From an uncultured Lachnospiraceae bacterium (GTDB lineage: Bacteria; Bacillota; Clostridia; Lachnospirales; Lachnospiraceae), in NCBI GenBank assembly GCA_937965795.1, contig CALCMD010000082.1, forward strand, positions 1-64,000: 64,000 nucleotides of DNA, read 5' to 3'. Within the stretch, counting starts at the first letter, position 1. Each line of letters starts with the position of its first letter. Below the pieces are notes generated by a model, which saw nothing but the letters and a program-made list of their open reading frames with translations, did no database searches and was not told the origin of the DNA. Both the position numbers and the translations under genes were made by a program. Of the stretch, positions 32,072-41,300 are shown piece after piece.

Positions 32072-35000
32072 TTAAGCCAAATCCTTACAAAAATCCGCCA
32101 CCTGCCCGGCATGGGTCTTTACAAAGAAATGCCTCGCCCCGGCGATTCTTACCGTCCGCACCTCACCCGCAAACCATCGTTTCCACTTCCTTTTCCGAAG
32201 GGGGAATCCAATCGTCAGAAAATCCCGCCCTCCATACAGCAGATATACCCTGGTATTTATGGAAAGAGGTTTCTTCTGCCGGAAAAAACATGCGCTCCGC
32301 CGTGCTTCTTCTGAAAGCCGTTCCTTTTCTTTTTCCGTCATTTTCACCCTTTCGCCCCGAAGCAGGGACAGAAAGCTTCCCGTCTGCTTCCGGTTTAATC
32401 TGTCCCACAGTACCTTCCCATCCTTCTTACAGGTATAGGGCAGCGCGCCGCACAGATAGAGTGCGGAAGGATTTCTGCCGCAGCGCTCCAGCTTTCCCGC
32501 CAGCGCTATGGCGTCTGCCGCTCCCACACAGCATCCCATAACCGAAAGCGCCGGGATTTCCAGAAGGAGGTCCAGCAGGTCCTCCGCCGCTTCTTCCGGG
32601 GAATCCCCCGCAAAGAACCTGCTGTTTGCCAGGCACATCTGGATTCCCCCGTCCCAGAGCTTTTTTGCCAGTTCTGAAAATAAGGTAAATTCCCCGCCCG
32701 CATAAGGCGCACAGAACAGAACCCTGTCCGAAATTCTTTCCTTTGTAAGCGTTCCGTCCTTCGAGAACCAGAACAATGGTTCCTCCCCATCTTTTTCCCC
32801 GGACGCCCCTTTTTTCCTCGCAATGAGCTGTTTCAGCTCCCTGACAGACGGGTTTCTGTAAAAATCCTGATACGAAATGTCATAGCCCAAATCCAGCAAA
32901 TCTGAGACGATACAAACTGCCGTCAGGGAATCCAGCCCTGCTTCCAGAAGGTTTTCTTCATCCGAAAATTCCTGTAAATATTTTTCTATCACTCCCCGCG
33001 CCTGATCTTCTCCATAGAACGCCCCGGCGCTTTGGCTCGGCAGCTCTGCCAGCGCTTTCCTGTTCACCTTTCCGTTTCCCTGAAGCGGAAAAGAGCGGAC
33101 GTGGACCATTCGGTTTGGCATGGTGCGTCTCGGCAGCCGTTTTTCGAGACGCTCTTTCCAGTCATAGATTTCCTCCCGGCTCTCATAAAATCCATAAAGC
33201 CCGTTTCCATGAACCATCACACATGCGTTAGAGACATCGGGATATTCCATCATCATCCGCTCAATCTCACCCAAATCCACCCGCACGCCGCGCACCTTCG
33301 TCTCCTGGTTTTCACGCCCCAGATAACAGATTTCTCCATTCGGCAGCCGCCGCACCCGGTCGCCTGTGCGGTAAAGACGCTCTCCATTTCTGGTGAAAAA
33401 CCGCTTCGCCTGTTCTTTTTCATTTTCAAGGTATCCGGCGCCTACCAGAGTGCCGCTGACGATAAGCTCTCCCTCTTCCCCCAGGGGAACTTCTCTTTCA
33501 TCCGTCCCCCAGACATACAGCCTGGTATTGTATACAGGTTTTCCGATTGGCGCCGTCCCCTCCCCCGGACGGCATGTATGCCAGGAAACGTCAATCGTAC
33601 ACTCCGCAGGGCCGTACAGGTTCACCAGCCGTATCCCCGGAAACTGCCTGTACACCCGGTCTGCCAACGCCGGGGACAGCTCTTCTCCGCTGGAAAAAAT
33701 GTGTGTCAGCGTCCCCCGCATCTTTTCTGCCGCCTGCCTGCCTTTCTCCGTATTCAGATAGGCAAGCATCGACGCCAGCATGGAGGGGACAAAATGCAGA
33801 ATGTTCACCTTCCTGCGAATGACAGCGTCTGCCGTCGCATCCGGAAACCTTTCATCCCCATCCCGCAGAAGGCATCCCCGGCTCCCGGAAAGAAACGGCA
33901 TCAACAGCTCCCATACGGACACGTCAAAGGTATTGACCGTTTTCTGGAGAATGCTTCCCTCCATGCCAAACCGCTCCCGCATCCATTCCAGCCGGCACAT
34001 CAGAGCTTCCTCACAAATCAGGGCAATCTTCGGGTTTCCTGTGCTCCCGGATGTAAAAATAGCGTATGCCGCTGCCTGCGGCTCGTGTTCCCATATTTCA
34101 TCGCCCGCCTCCAGACCGCCCAATATTTCCCGGTTCAGCCGGATATGGGAAAGCGATAATTCCCTGCTGCTGATGATCTTCTGGCAATGTTCCGCAAAAT
34201 CAGCAATCGTCTCTTCCTTTTCATGGATTCCGATCGGCAGAAATGCCGCCCCTGTCTGCATCACCGCCATCATAGCAACGGGCAGCAGCACATTCCTCTC
34301 CAGCACCAGCCCCACCGCATCGCCTTTTTTCACACCGTGTTCTTTCAGATAACGGCTGACCTTTCGCACCGCTTCTTCCGTCTCCCGGACGGTCATCCTC
34401 TCTCCCGATTCCTCCTCCCAGAGTACCTCTTCCGGTCTTTCTCTGACCTGCTCCTGCAAATATTCCCACAGGGATTTCCGGAACGTCCACTTTTTTGTAT
34501 CATTCCATTCCTGAACCTGCCGAAGATACTCCGGATTGACCACTTCTATCATTTGCAGCGCCCGATTTTCACACCCCTGTTCCAGAATATATACCAGATT
34601 GCAGAACATCTCCTGAACTTCCTCCGGCATATAGTTATCCTTCTGATAGAGAAAGGAAAGGGAAATCCCCTCCTCCGTCATATCCAGAAGAAGCCGCAGG
34701 GGAATCTCTGAATATCCGGCAAAGCACTCTTTTCCCGCCAATGCCAGCCCCAGCGGAAGATATTTTTCACTTCTTCCGGAAATGCTGATATCATACAACG
34801 GTTCTTCGAGTCCCGCCATGCTCCGCAGATTCCGGTAACTAAACCCCTGACAGCGCATCAGGCCGAAACATTCTGACTGGATACGGCGGCAGAGCGTAAA
34901 GAAATCTTCCGACGCATCAATCGAAATCAGTACCGGAAGCGTATTTGCCATCATGCCCGGCATATCGAGCTGTTCCTTTCTGCGATTGATAAACACCCGC

Positions 35001-35764
35001 CCCACGGCCGCCTGTTTTACATGCTTCACGCCTGCGATATAGGTATACACCGCCCCGGAAACCAGAGACTCCGGCGAAATCCTCTGCTCCCCGGAAATCT
35101 TCTTCATTCGGAACGCCAGAGTCTCCGGAATCCTGTGAACCTGGACGTCCGCCCTGCCGTCAGAGTCCCTCTCCCGCAGTTTCCAGCAGACATCCATACC
35201 TTTCCAGCGCTCCACAAGCTTCCTGGCATACTTTCCCGGTTCTGGATTTCCTGCCTCCATCAGCTTCAGAAAGCGCAGATCTTCCTCCTCTCCGCACGGT
35301 TTTTCCAGATAATAGGCGGCGATATGGCTTCGGATCGCGGTGCTGTCCATAATGAGATGGCAGTATTTTCCGCAGATGTAAAGTTCATCCCTGTACCGCA
35401 TCAGCCGCGTCTCATAGAGCGGCGCATCCTGCTCGCCAAAAGGTTCGCAGAACCATACGTCCAGCGCTTTTTCAAAGGCGCTCTTCCCTTCGCCTGTAAA
35501 ATCCCTGTATTTCATCTGAAACTCTTCATAATTTCTCACATACATCCGTCCGCTTTTGTCCATTTGCAGACGCATCGCAGGATGCAGCCTTTCATAACGG
35601 TTCGCAATTTCCTGTGCCTGCGCGCACGTCATGCCGGACGGCAGTTTCATGATTCCCCCCGTGTTCGCAATCGGCGTCCCCGGATATGCCCGCAACATAT
35701 CCCATATATTTTTCTGGATATCGGTCAGCTCATAATAAAGGTTCTGGTCTTTATAGGTTTCCAT
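32072..35764 (-). CDS. Single-module NRPS (C-A-T-TE), EntF-like, predicted serine-activating
   Basis: This 1230-residue enzyme has the order of EntF. The condensation domain (~1-410) reads CHLIMDS (135-141) for HHxxxDG, so the first His and the Gly have changed. The adenylation domain shows FTSGSTGNPK, NLYGPAEC, YRTGD and NGKVNRKAL. Its ten-residue code reads D-V-W-H-F-S-L-I-D-K, one step from the EntF serine code DVWHFSLVDK. The carrier site is LLEAGLDSLTA. The thioesterase has GCCVG in place of GxSxG, implying a Cys nucleophile, with GGRD and GARH for the rest of the triad. ATG 35764 (AGGAG six bases upstream) is preferred over ATG 35797. No siderophore genes are nearby. Confidence 0.9.
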   Translation of the reverse strand: METYKDQNLYYELTDIQKNIWDMLRAYPGTPIANTGGIMKLPSGMTCAQAQEIANRYERLHPAMRLQMDKSGRMYVRNYEEFQMKYRDFTGEGKSAFEKALDVWFCEPFGEQDAPLYETRLMRYRDELYICGKYCHLIMDSTAIRSHIAAYYLEKPCGEEEDLRFLKLMEAGNPEPGKYARKLVERWKGMDVCWKLRERDSDGRADVQVHRIPETLAFRMKKISGEQRISPESLVSGAVYTYIAGVKHVKQAAVGRVFINRRKEQLDMPGMMANTLPVLISIDASEDFFTLCRRIQSECFGLMRCQGFSYRNLRSMAGLEEPLYDISISGRSEKYLPLGLALAGKECFAGYSEIPLRLLLDMTEEGISLSFLYQKDNYMPEEVQEMFCNLVYILEQGCENRALQMIEVVNPEYLRQVQEWNDTKKWTFRKSLWEYLQEQVRERPEEVLWEEESGERMTVRETEEAVRKVSRYLKEHGVKKGDAVGLVLERNVLLPVAMMAVMQTGAAFLPIGIHEKEETIADFAEHCQKIISSRELSLSHIRLNREILGGLEAGDEIWEHEPQAAAYAIFTSGSTGNPKIALICEEALMCRLEWMRERFGMEGSILQKTVNTFDVSVWELLMPFLSGSRGCLLRDGDERFPDATADAVIRRKVNILHFVPSMLASMLAYLNTEKGRQAAEKMRGTLTHIFSSGEELSPALADRVYRQFPGIRLVNLYGPAECTIDVSWHTCRPGEGTAPIGKPVYNTRLYVWGTDEREVPLGEEGELIVSGTLVGAGYLENEKEQAKRFFTRNGERLYRTGDRVRRLPNGEICYLGRENQETKVRGVRVDLGEIERMMMEYPDVSNACVMVHGNGLYGFYESREEIYDWKERLEKRLPRRTMPNRMVHVRSFPLQGNGKVNRKALAELPSQSAGAFYGEDQARGVIEKYLQEFSDEENLLEAGLDSLTAVCIVSDLLDLGYDISYQDFYRNPSVRELKQLIARKKGASGEKDGEEPLFWFSKDGTLTKERISDRVLFCAPYAGGEFTLFSELAKKLWDGGIQMCLANSRFFAGDSPEEAAEDLLDLLLEIPALSVMGCCVGAADAIALAGKLERCGRNPSALYLCGALPYTCKKDGKVLWDRLNRKQTGSFLSLLRGERVKMTEKEKERLSEEARRSACFFRQKKPLSINTRVYLLYGGRDFLTIGFPLRKRKWKRWFAGEVRTVRIAGARHFFVKTHAGQVADFCKDLA

Positions 35765-35825
35765 GACGTTCTCCTGTGCTGTTCTTATGTATTGCATGGC
35801 TCCGGATATCTGTGAAAGCGTCTCC

Positions 35826-38168
35826 TTATCTGATTTTAACTGCCCCGGACTTCGCCCCGGTAAGATTTTTCTTTCCCACCCGGCGATATGCCGCCGCTTT
35901 CACATAGCGGTAACGCTTCCTCTGTTTTCCCGTCAGCCGGATTTCCGTTTTTTTGGTTCCTGCGATTTTTACATAACGCCCCGTTTTCCGTTTTGCGCCG
36001 TACAGATAGTATCCTGTCACGTCCCCCGAAGGTTTTTTCCAGCGAACCTTGCGGATTCCTGCCTTCGTTTTCACCAACCGCATTCCTTTCACTTTTCCGG
36101 GACGCTTTTTTCCAGGACTTTCCGGCGTCCTGCCTCTTTCTGAAAAATTCGGTTCTTTTGTCCCTACAGGAAACCTGGAAGTTTCTTTCTCCTCTTTGAT
36201 TGTAAAATTCAGATAGGTAGAACCGTAATAGTCCCCAAGCCCTATGATCCGTATGCCGGCGTTTCCCGGCTTCTCATGGTTTTCATAGGACACGGCAAAG
36301 TCCTGCCCCTCTTCCAGCTCCCTTGCCCCATCCCTCGCAGATATCTTTGGCGTCTGCGGCTTTCCGTCCCAGATACAGTCCGTAATTTCCCCAAAGGAAA
36401 CATCCCCGATTCTGCATTGGTACACGAAAAGCGTATGAGGGCTGGCCTGACTGCCGATGTAGGTATAAAAAACGCCGTCGCTGATCTCAAAAAAATACTC
36501 CACATTTCCCGCACGTTCAAAGTCTGCCGCTATCTTTACCTCATACCTCCCGACTCCGGTAAGCTCCATTTTCTGTCTCGTATACGGACGGCTCCTGCTG
36601 CTCCGGTAATACAGGAAAACTTCTTTCACTTCCCGGTTATCCTCCGCACACACCTGAAACGGAATCGTGTCATGCAAAAAATAAACGCCTTCTGTCATAT
36701 CCTGGCCCTCCGGCGGCACGGTATCCGCAAGCGCCTCGTCCTGTACGGCATATTCCAGCAAATCTCCCAGCTTTAATTCCCTGCATGTTACCGTCATTCC
36801 ATCAGACGATTTCTCAAACGTCCGCTCTTTGAGCGCATCCAGAAGCATTCTCTGTAAAACAGGCGCGGGGTATTTCTCTCTGTCTGCATAGATTCCCCGC
36901 AGAAATGCGGCCGCCCCGGACACAGCGGCAGCGGCTCCGGAAGTCCCCCTCGAAGTCCCATATCCTCCCCGGTACGTGGTGGTATACAGCCGGTTTCCAG
37001 GCGCCGCCGCCTCGTAGGACGCCCCGCTTCCTCCGGAATCCCAGTTTGAGAAGTCCGACAGGCTTCCGTCCATATCCTGGGACATTACCCCGATGACGCA
37101 GGAATATCCCGCCGGATAAACGTCTTTGGTTTTGCGGGACGAAGAAAAACTGTCGTTTGCAGTGGGAAGTCCCTCGTTTCCGGCCGCTGCCACGAGGATA
37201 CAGTGGGAAGCCGCTTCCTGCAAAGCCGTCCGCAAAATCCAGGAATCCGCTCCGCCGCCAAAGGACATATTGATCACATCCGCCCCCTGATCTACCGCAT
37301 AAGCGATTCCCTCCACCACCGTATCTGTATCAAAGGAACCGCCGCTGCCAACCTTCACAGGCATCAGTTTTGCCCCCCAGGAAACGCCCGCGCCTCCTGC
37401 GCCGTTAAACGGAACCATCGAAAGGATTCCCGCCATCTGCGTTCCATGTCCGCTGGTGTCTGAAATATTGCCGTTCCCAGATACAAAATTGTATCCGTAA
37501 ATATCATCCGTCAGCCCGTTGCCGTCGTCATCCTCCCCCGGTACGCCAAAGCGCTCCGCTTCATTTACCCACAAATTTTCCTTTAAATCTTCATGCGAAG
37601 CGTTGACCCCGGTATCCAGCAGGGCAACCACCACGCCCTCTCCCGGCGCTTTTCCCTGGGAAGCCAGCGTCTCCCATACTTTCCTGGCTTCCAGATTTTC
37701 CAGATACCATTGCTCCCCATACAGAGGGTCGCTCTCTTCATCCGGAACTGTGATCTCCTCCGCACCATATCTATAATTTGGCTCAGCCGCCGCCACATTC
37801 TCCAGCCCGGACAAGGCCGCCGCTGTTTCCAAAACTGTATTCTCCTTTAAAGTCGCTTTATAATACACAAACTGCGTGTCATCCTCCGCCGTCCCGCTCC
37901 GGGACTTCCTGCGGCTTTCTTCCCGTCCGATGGGAAACGCCTTTCTTTCCAGCTCTTCAATCCCATAGGCTTCCTTTTCTTCTTCCAGAAAATATTCTCC
38001 GCTTCTGCTGCGCATCTGCGCTTTTTCACTTTCCTTCACCACAATTAAAACTTCATTGGGAACAAAATCAGCAGCGGCGTCCGACGCGTTTAAACAACGC
38101 GCCGGAACCGCTGCGAGGAGAAAAAGAATTCCCGCTATTTTGTTGAACCATTTTTTCTTCTGCTTCAT
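35826..38168 (-). CDS. Secreted subtilisin-like (S8) serine protease with C-terminal Ig/Fn3-like domains
   Basis: The 780-residue protein has a signal peptide (MKQKKKWFNKIAGILFLLAA), a propeptide to ~140, and an S8 catalytic domain with Asp185 (LLDTGV), His241 (SGHGTQMAG), Asn331 (AAAGNEG) and Ser410 (RGTSGAA). The usual GTSMAAP is GTSGAAA. After ~490 come beta-rich domains and an Fn3-like end (VKGMRLVKTKAGIRKVRWKKPSG). No LPxTG or membrane anchor is seen. The gene directly follows the peptide precursor, so it may process the exported peptide or the giant surface protein. ATG 38168 follows AGGAGGAAGGA. Confidence 0.88.
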   Translation of the reverse strand: MKQKKKWFNKIAGILFLLAAVPARCLNASDAAADFVPNEVLIVVKESEKAQMRSRSGEYFLEEEKEAYGIEELERKAFPIGREESRRKSRSGTAEDDTQFVYYKATLKENTVLETAAALSGLENVAAAEPNYRYGAEEITVPDEESDPLYGEQWYLENLEARKVWETLASQGKAPGEGVVVALLDTGVNASHEDLKENLWVNEAERFGVPGEDDDGNGLTDDIYGYNFVSGNGNISDTSGHGTQMAGILSMVPFNGAGGAGVSWGAKLMPVKVGSGGSFDTDTVVEGIAYAVDQGADVINMSFGGGADSWILRTALQEAASHCILVAAAGNEGLPTANDSFSSSRKTKDVYPAGYSCVIGVMSQDMDGSLSDFSNWDSGGSGASYEAAAPGNRLYTTTYRGGYGTSRGTSGAAAAVSGAAAFLRGIYADREKYPAPVLQRMLLDALKERTFEKSSDGMTVTCRELKLGDLLEYAVQDEALADTVPPEGQDMTEGVYFLHDTIPFQVCAEDNREVKEVFLYYRSSRSRPYTRQKMELTGVGRYEVKIAADFERAGNVEYFFEISDGVFYTYIGSQASPHTLFVYQCRIGDVSFGEITDCIWDGKPQTPKISARDGARELEEGQDFAVSYENHEKPGNAGIRIIGLGDYYGSTYLNFTIKEEKETSRFPVGTKEPNFSERGRTPESPGKKRPGKVKGMRLVKTKAGIRKVRWKKPSGDVTGYYLYGAKRKTGRYVKIAGTKKTEIRLTGKQRKRYRYVKAAAYRRVGKKNLTGAKSGAVKIR

Positions 38169-38199
38169 TCCTTCCTCCTGTCTGGCAGCATGCTGCCTT

Positions 38200-38349
38200 T
38201 TACACATTCTTCCGCATATTTTCGGTGATGTCCGACGTTTTTTTCACGTAGACATTTTTCATGCTTCCGCCTGTCACCTTTTCCAGGTCGTCAAGCTCCA
38301 GCTCCATTTCCTCGGCTTCCGCTTCCTGCATGTTCTTTTCTTCTGCCAT
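38200..38349 (-). CDS. Double-glycine leader peptide precursor (49 aa)
   Basis: The short gene starts at ATG 38349, eight bases after AAAGGAGG that forms the last codons of the giant gene. The leader is acidic (MAEEKNMQEAEAEEMELELD) and ends DLEKVTGG at residues 21-28, the classical double-glycine cleavage form. The predicted core is residues 29-49, beginning SMKNVYVKK and ending MRKNV. It is basic, with Ser, Thr and Tyr but no Cys. The C39 exporter of the same operon is the obvious processor. It could be a bacteriocin or a signal for the AgrC-like kinase at 47286. No known RiPP maturase is encoded here. Confidence 0.85.
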   Translation of the reverse strand: MAEEKNMQEAEAEEMELELDDLEKVTGGSMKNVYVKKTSDITENMRKNV

Positions 38350-38354
38350 GTCTG

Positions 38355-41300
38355 TTACCTCCTTTTTATGATTGCTTTTTTATTGATTCTTGCTTTTTTC
38401 AGAGCTTTTTTATAATATGCCAGCCGTTTTTTCGGAACCCGGAATACAGCTTTGGGGCTCGTCTTGTAGAATGCCCGGCTGCCCATCTTAACCTTCCTGC
38501 CGCCCATAAATACGACTTTTTTCAGCTTCGTACAGCCCAGGAAAGCATTTGCCCCGATCTGCGTCACGTTCTTTGTAACGATAAAGCCTGTAAGGCTCTT
38601 ACATCCCTTGAACGCCGCTTTTCCTATGGTTTTGAGCGCCGTTCCGTTCTGTTTGAACGTTTTCAGCTTCTTACAGTTCTGGAATGCCTGGCTGTCTATT
38701 TTCGTTACTTTCTTCCCCTTAAAGGTTACTTTTGCCAGGTTCACGCAGTTCTGGAATGCGCCCTTTCCGATGGTGCGCACATTGCTTCCGACTGCCACGC
38801 TTGTGATTCGTTTGTTTCCGCCGAGCGCTTTCGCCTGGATTCCCGTTACCTGATAGCTGCTTCCCCCTATCTGCACGGTGGCTGGGATTGCCACGCTCTT
38901 TGCCAACGCACTGTTCTTATCCAGCCCGGCAAAGGAAACTTCTTTTGCCTTGCCGTCGGATTTGGTTACGACATAGACTTTTTCTCCGACCGTCACCTTT
39001 TCTCCCGGTTTCGGTTCCTGCTTCACGACCGGCTGTCCGCTGTTTTTTGCATTTACGATTACCGTGGCGCTGTACATGACGATTGCCTCGCCCGGAAGCT
39101 CATTGTAGTTTGGCAGTTCTTCGTATTCCATCTTTTCCGTAACCCGGTCGTCTGTTACGCGTGTGGTGCTGTTCTTCGGCATAATATAGGCGTACAGCTC
39201 TGTCGTTCCCGGTTTTTTCGCTTCGATGTATCCTGCCTGGTCTGCTTCTGCCACGTCCGGATTCTCTGTCGCCCACAGAACCTGAAGGCCTTCGGTTCCC
39301 GTAATCTTATCCTCCGGGTCCGCCATCGAAGATTTGATGTTCGCCTGCACTCTTTTCAGCTCTCCGGCTTCCACGGTAATCGGGCTCCCATCGTTAATCC
39401 TCACTTCCTGAATGCTTTCCACATAGCGGTATGCCCCGCCGTCCACCATACGCTCATAGGTGTCTGTCATCCGGCTGCCATTTACAGAAGCATGGAAGCA
39501 TCCTGTAGATTCCAACGCCTCCAGGCTCTGGTCCTCTTTTTCCACCCGTCTGGTGACAAAGAGTTTTTCGGAATCTACCCTGACCTGCGTGTCAAATTCA
39601 AAGGAACCGCCCTGCTCGATTGGTGAAACCGGGATTTCCCCTATCTTCTGCTCCTGCCCATCCTGATCTGTCATGGTAAATACCAGAGTATTCGCCTCGG
39701 AAATCCTGTCCGCCAGATTTTCTACTTTTCCTTTCAGTTCAAAGACGTCCCTTTCCTCTGTCTGACGCACTTCAAACTCTGTAAGCGCCGTATTATCTGC
39801 GATTTCTTCATGGAAGGTCTCGTCAATCACTACGCCATCCTTTGTCTTTACCTGAATGGTGTAATCAGCCGCAGTATCCTCCTCTGCCAGCGTGCATACC
39901 GCTACGCCCTGCCATTTGTCGCCTCCATAGAGGGAATCTATCCGGATAGAATCTACGATTTCATCCTGTACCGTATCCGTCTCGTCCTCTGTAATGGTGG
40001 TGGATTTCAGCAGCAGCGATTTTCCATCCTTATCTTTTACGGTCAGTTCCAGGTTCTCCACGGCGCCAAAGCCTTCATTCTTAATTGCAAAGGCTATGCT
40101 GTTGTCTGTCCCGGCAGCCAGATTTTCAAGTGAGACGTCCTCCAGCGCCAGATATCCCTCGCCGGCAGAAACATTCAGCATTACCAGCTTCTTTTGATCC
40201 TCGTTTACCTTTGCATATTCTGTATAGTCCTCTTCATCCGGAAGGTCTACTTTGTCCTCCTCAGCCGCCAGCTCATTGTACGCCCTGATTTCGTCTCTGA
40301 ATTCCTCATAGGACTTGACATCCGTGCCTGCGGCGCTTGCCAGCACCTTCATCCCGCCGTCCGCATCTACGGTAAACGCCGTGTCTCCATAGTTCATTCC
40401 TTCTCCGGAAGTTACCTGGATCGCGCCTGTCATACGCCCATCGAAAATGTCGCATCTGGATGCGTAAACCTGGGTTTCAATCTTCTGGTTTTCCGCCAGA
40501 GACGCTTCCTCGCTGTCAGGTTCCACACCATCCGCCAGCGTAAATGCCCGCTGCGTCCATACGAAGTACACATAGGTTCCATTTACTCTTACGTCAAATC
40601 CTGTAATCGCGCTTTTACTGTTCTCCGTCTCTTCATCTCTTGGACCCTGGATTATCACGGACGCCGGTTCATACGCTTCACAGTCCGCAGACTTGTTGAT
40701 GTAATAGTATTCCACTCCGCCGTCTGTCACGCCTTTCTTCAGCGCAGTTTCGCTGTTCTTCACCAGTGCGGAAAGATTCATCGCTTTGATATCCCCGTCC
40801 GAGAGCCAGCTTAAGTAAGTCTGGGCTTTTTCCCCTTCGCCAAGCCTCATAAACCGTACATTCGTATCCTCCACATAATCGGAAGTCACCATAATCGGAT
40901 GCGAGAAGGTATCCTCTTCAAAATCGTAGAGCTGGACATAAACATCCCTGTCATTCACAGTACTCATATCACTGTCATAATCCACCACATAGGCAAAGAT
41001 GCTGATTCCGCTGTAAGTGATGGCGTCGCTGTCCACAATCTTCGGCTCTGTCTGCACGGCCTCCTGGCTTCCGCTTACCGTTGTCGTTTCATCTGCCACC
41101 GTATTTTCATGAATCTCTCCTGTACGCACCGTATAACCCGGATAGATCACAGGTTCTTCCGTCCAGTATCCCTGTTCATCCAGAGATTCCTCAATGTAAA
41201 CAGCGGGAGCTGTATTCATAAAGATCTGTCCGTACCAGTTTGCCACGTAGTTCTGATAATACGCTTCTGCTTCCTGTCCCTGAAGTCCGGAATTTTCAAG

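Noticed and set aside
33032..34159. 375-codon plus-strand ORF
   Set aside because: It is the antisense shadow of the NRPS adenylation domain; no domain or ribosome binding site supports it.
32072..35764. Enterobactin-type siderophore synthesis locus
   Set aside because: No entA/B/C/D/E homologues or siderophore transporters are nearby despite the EntF-like code.
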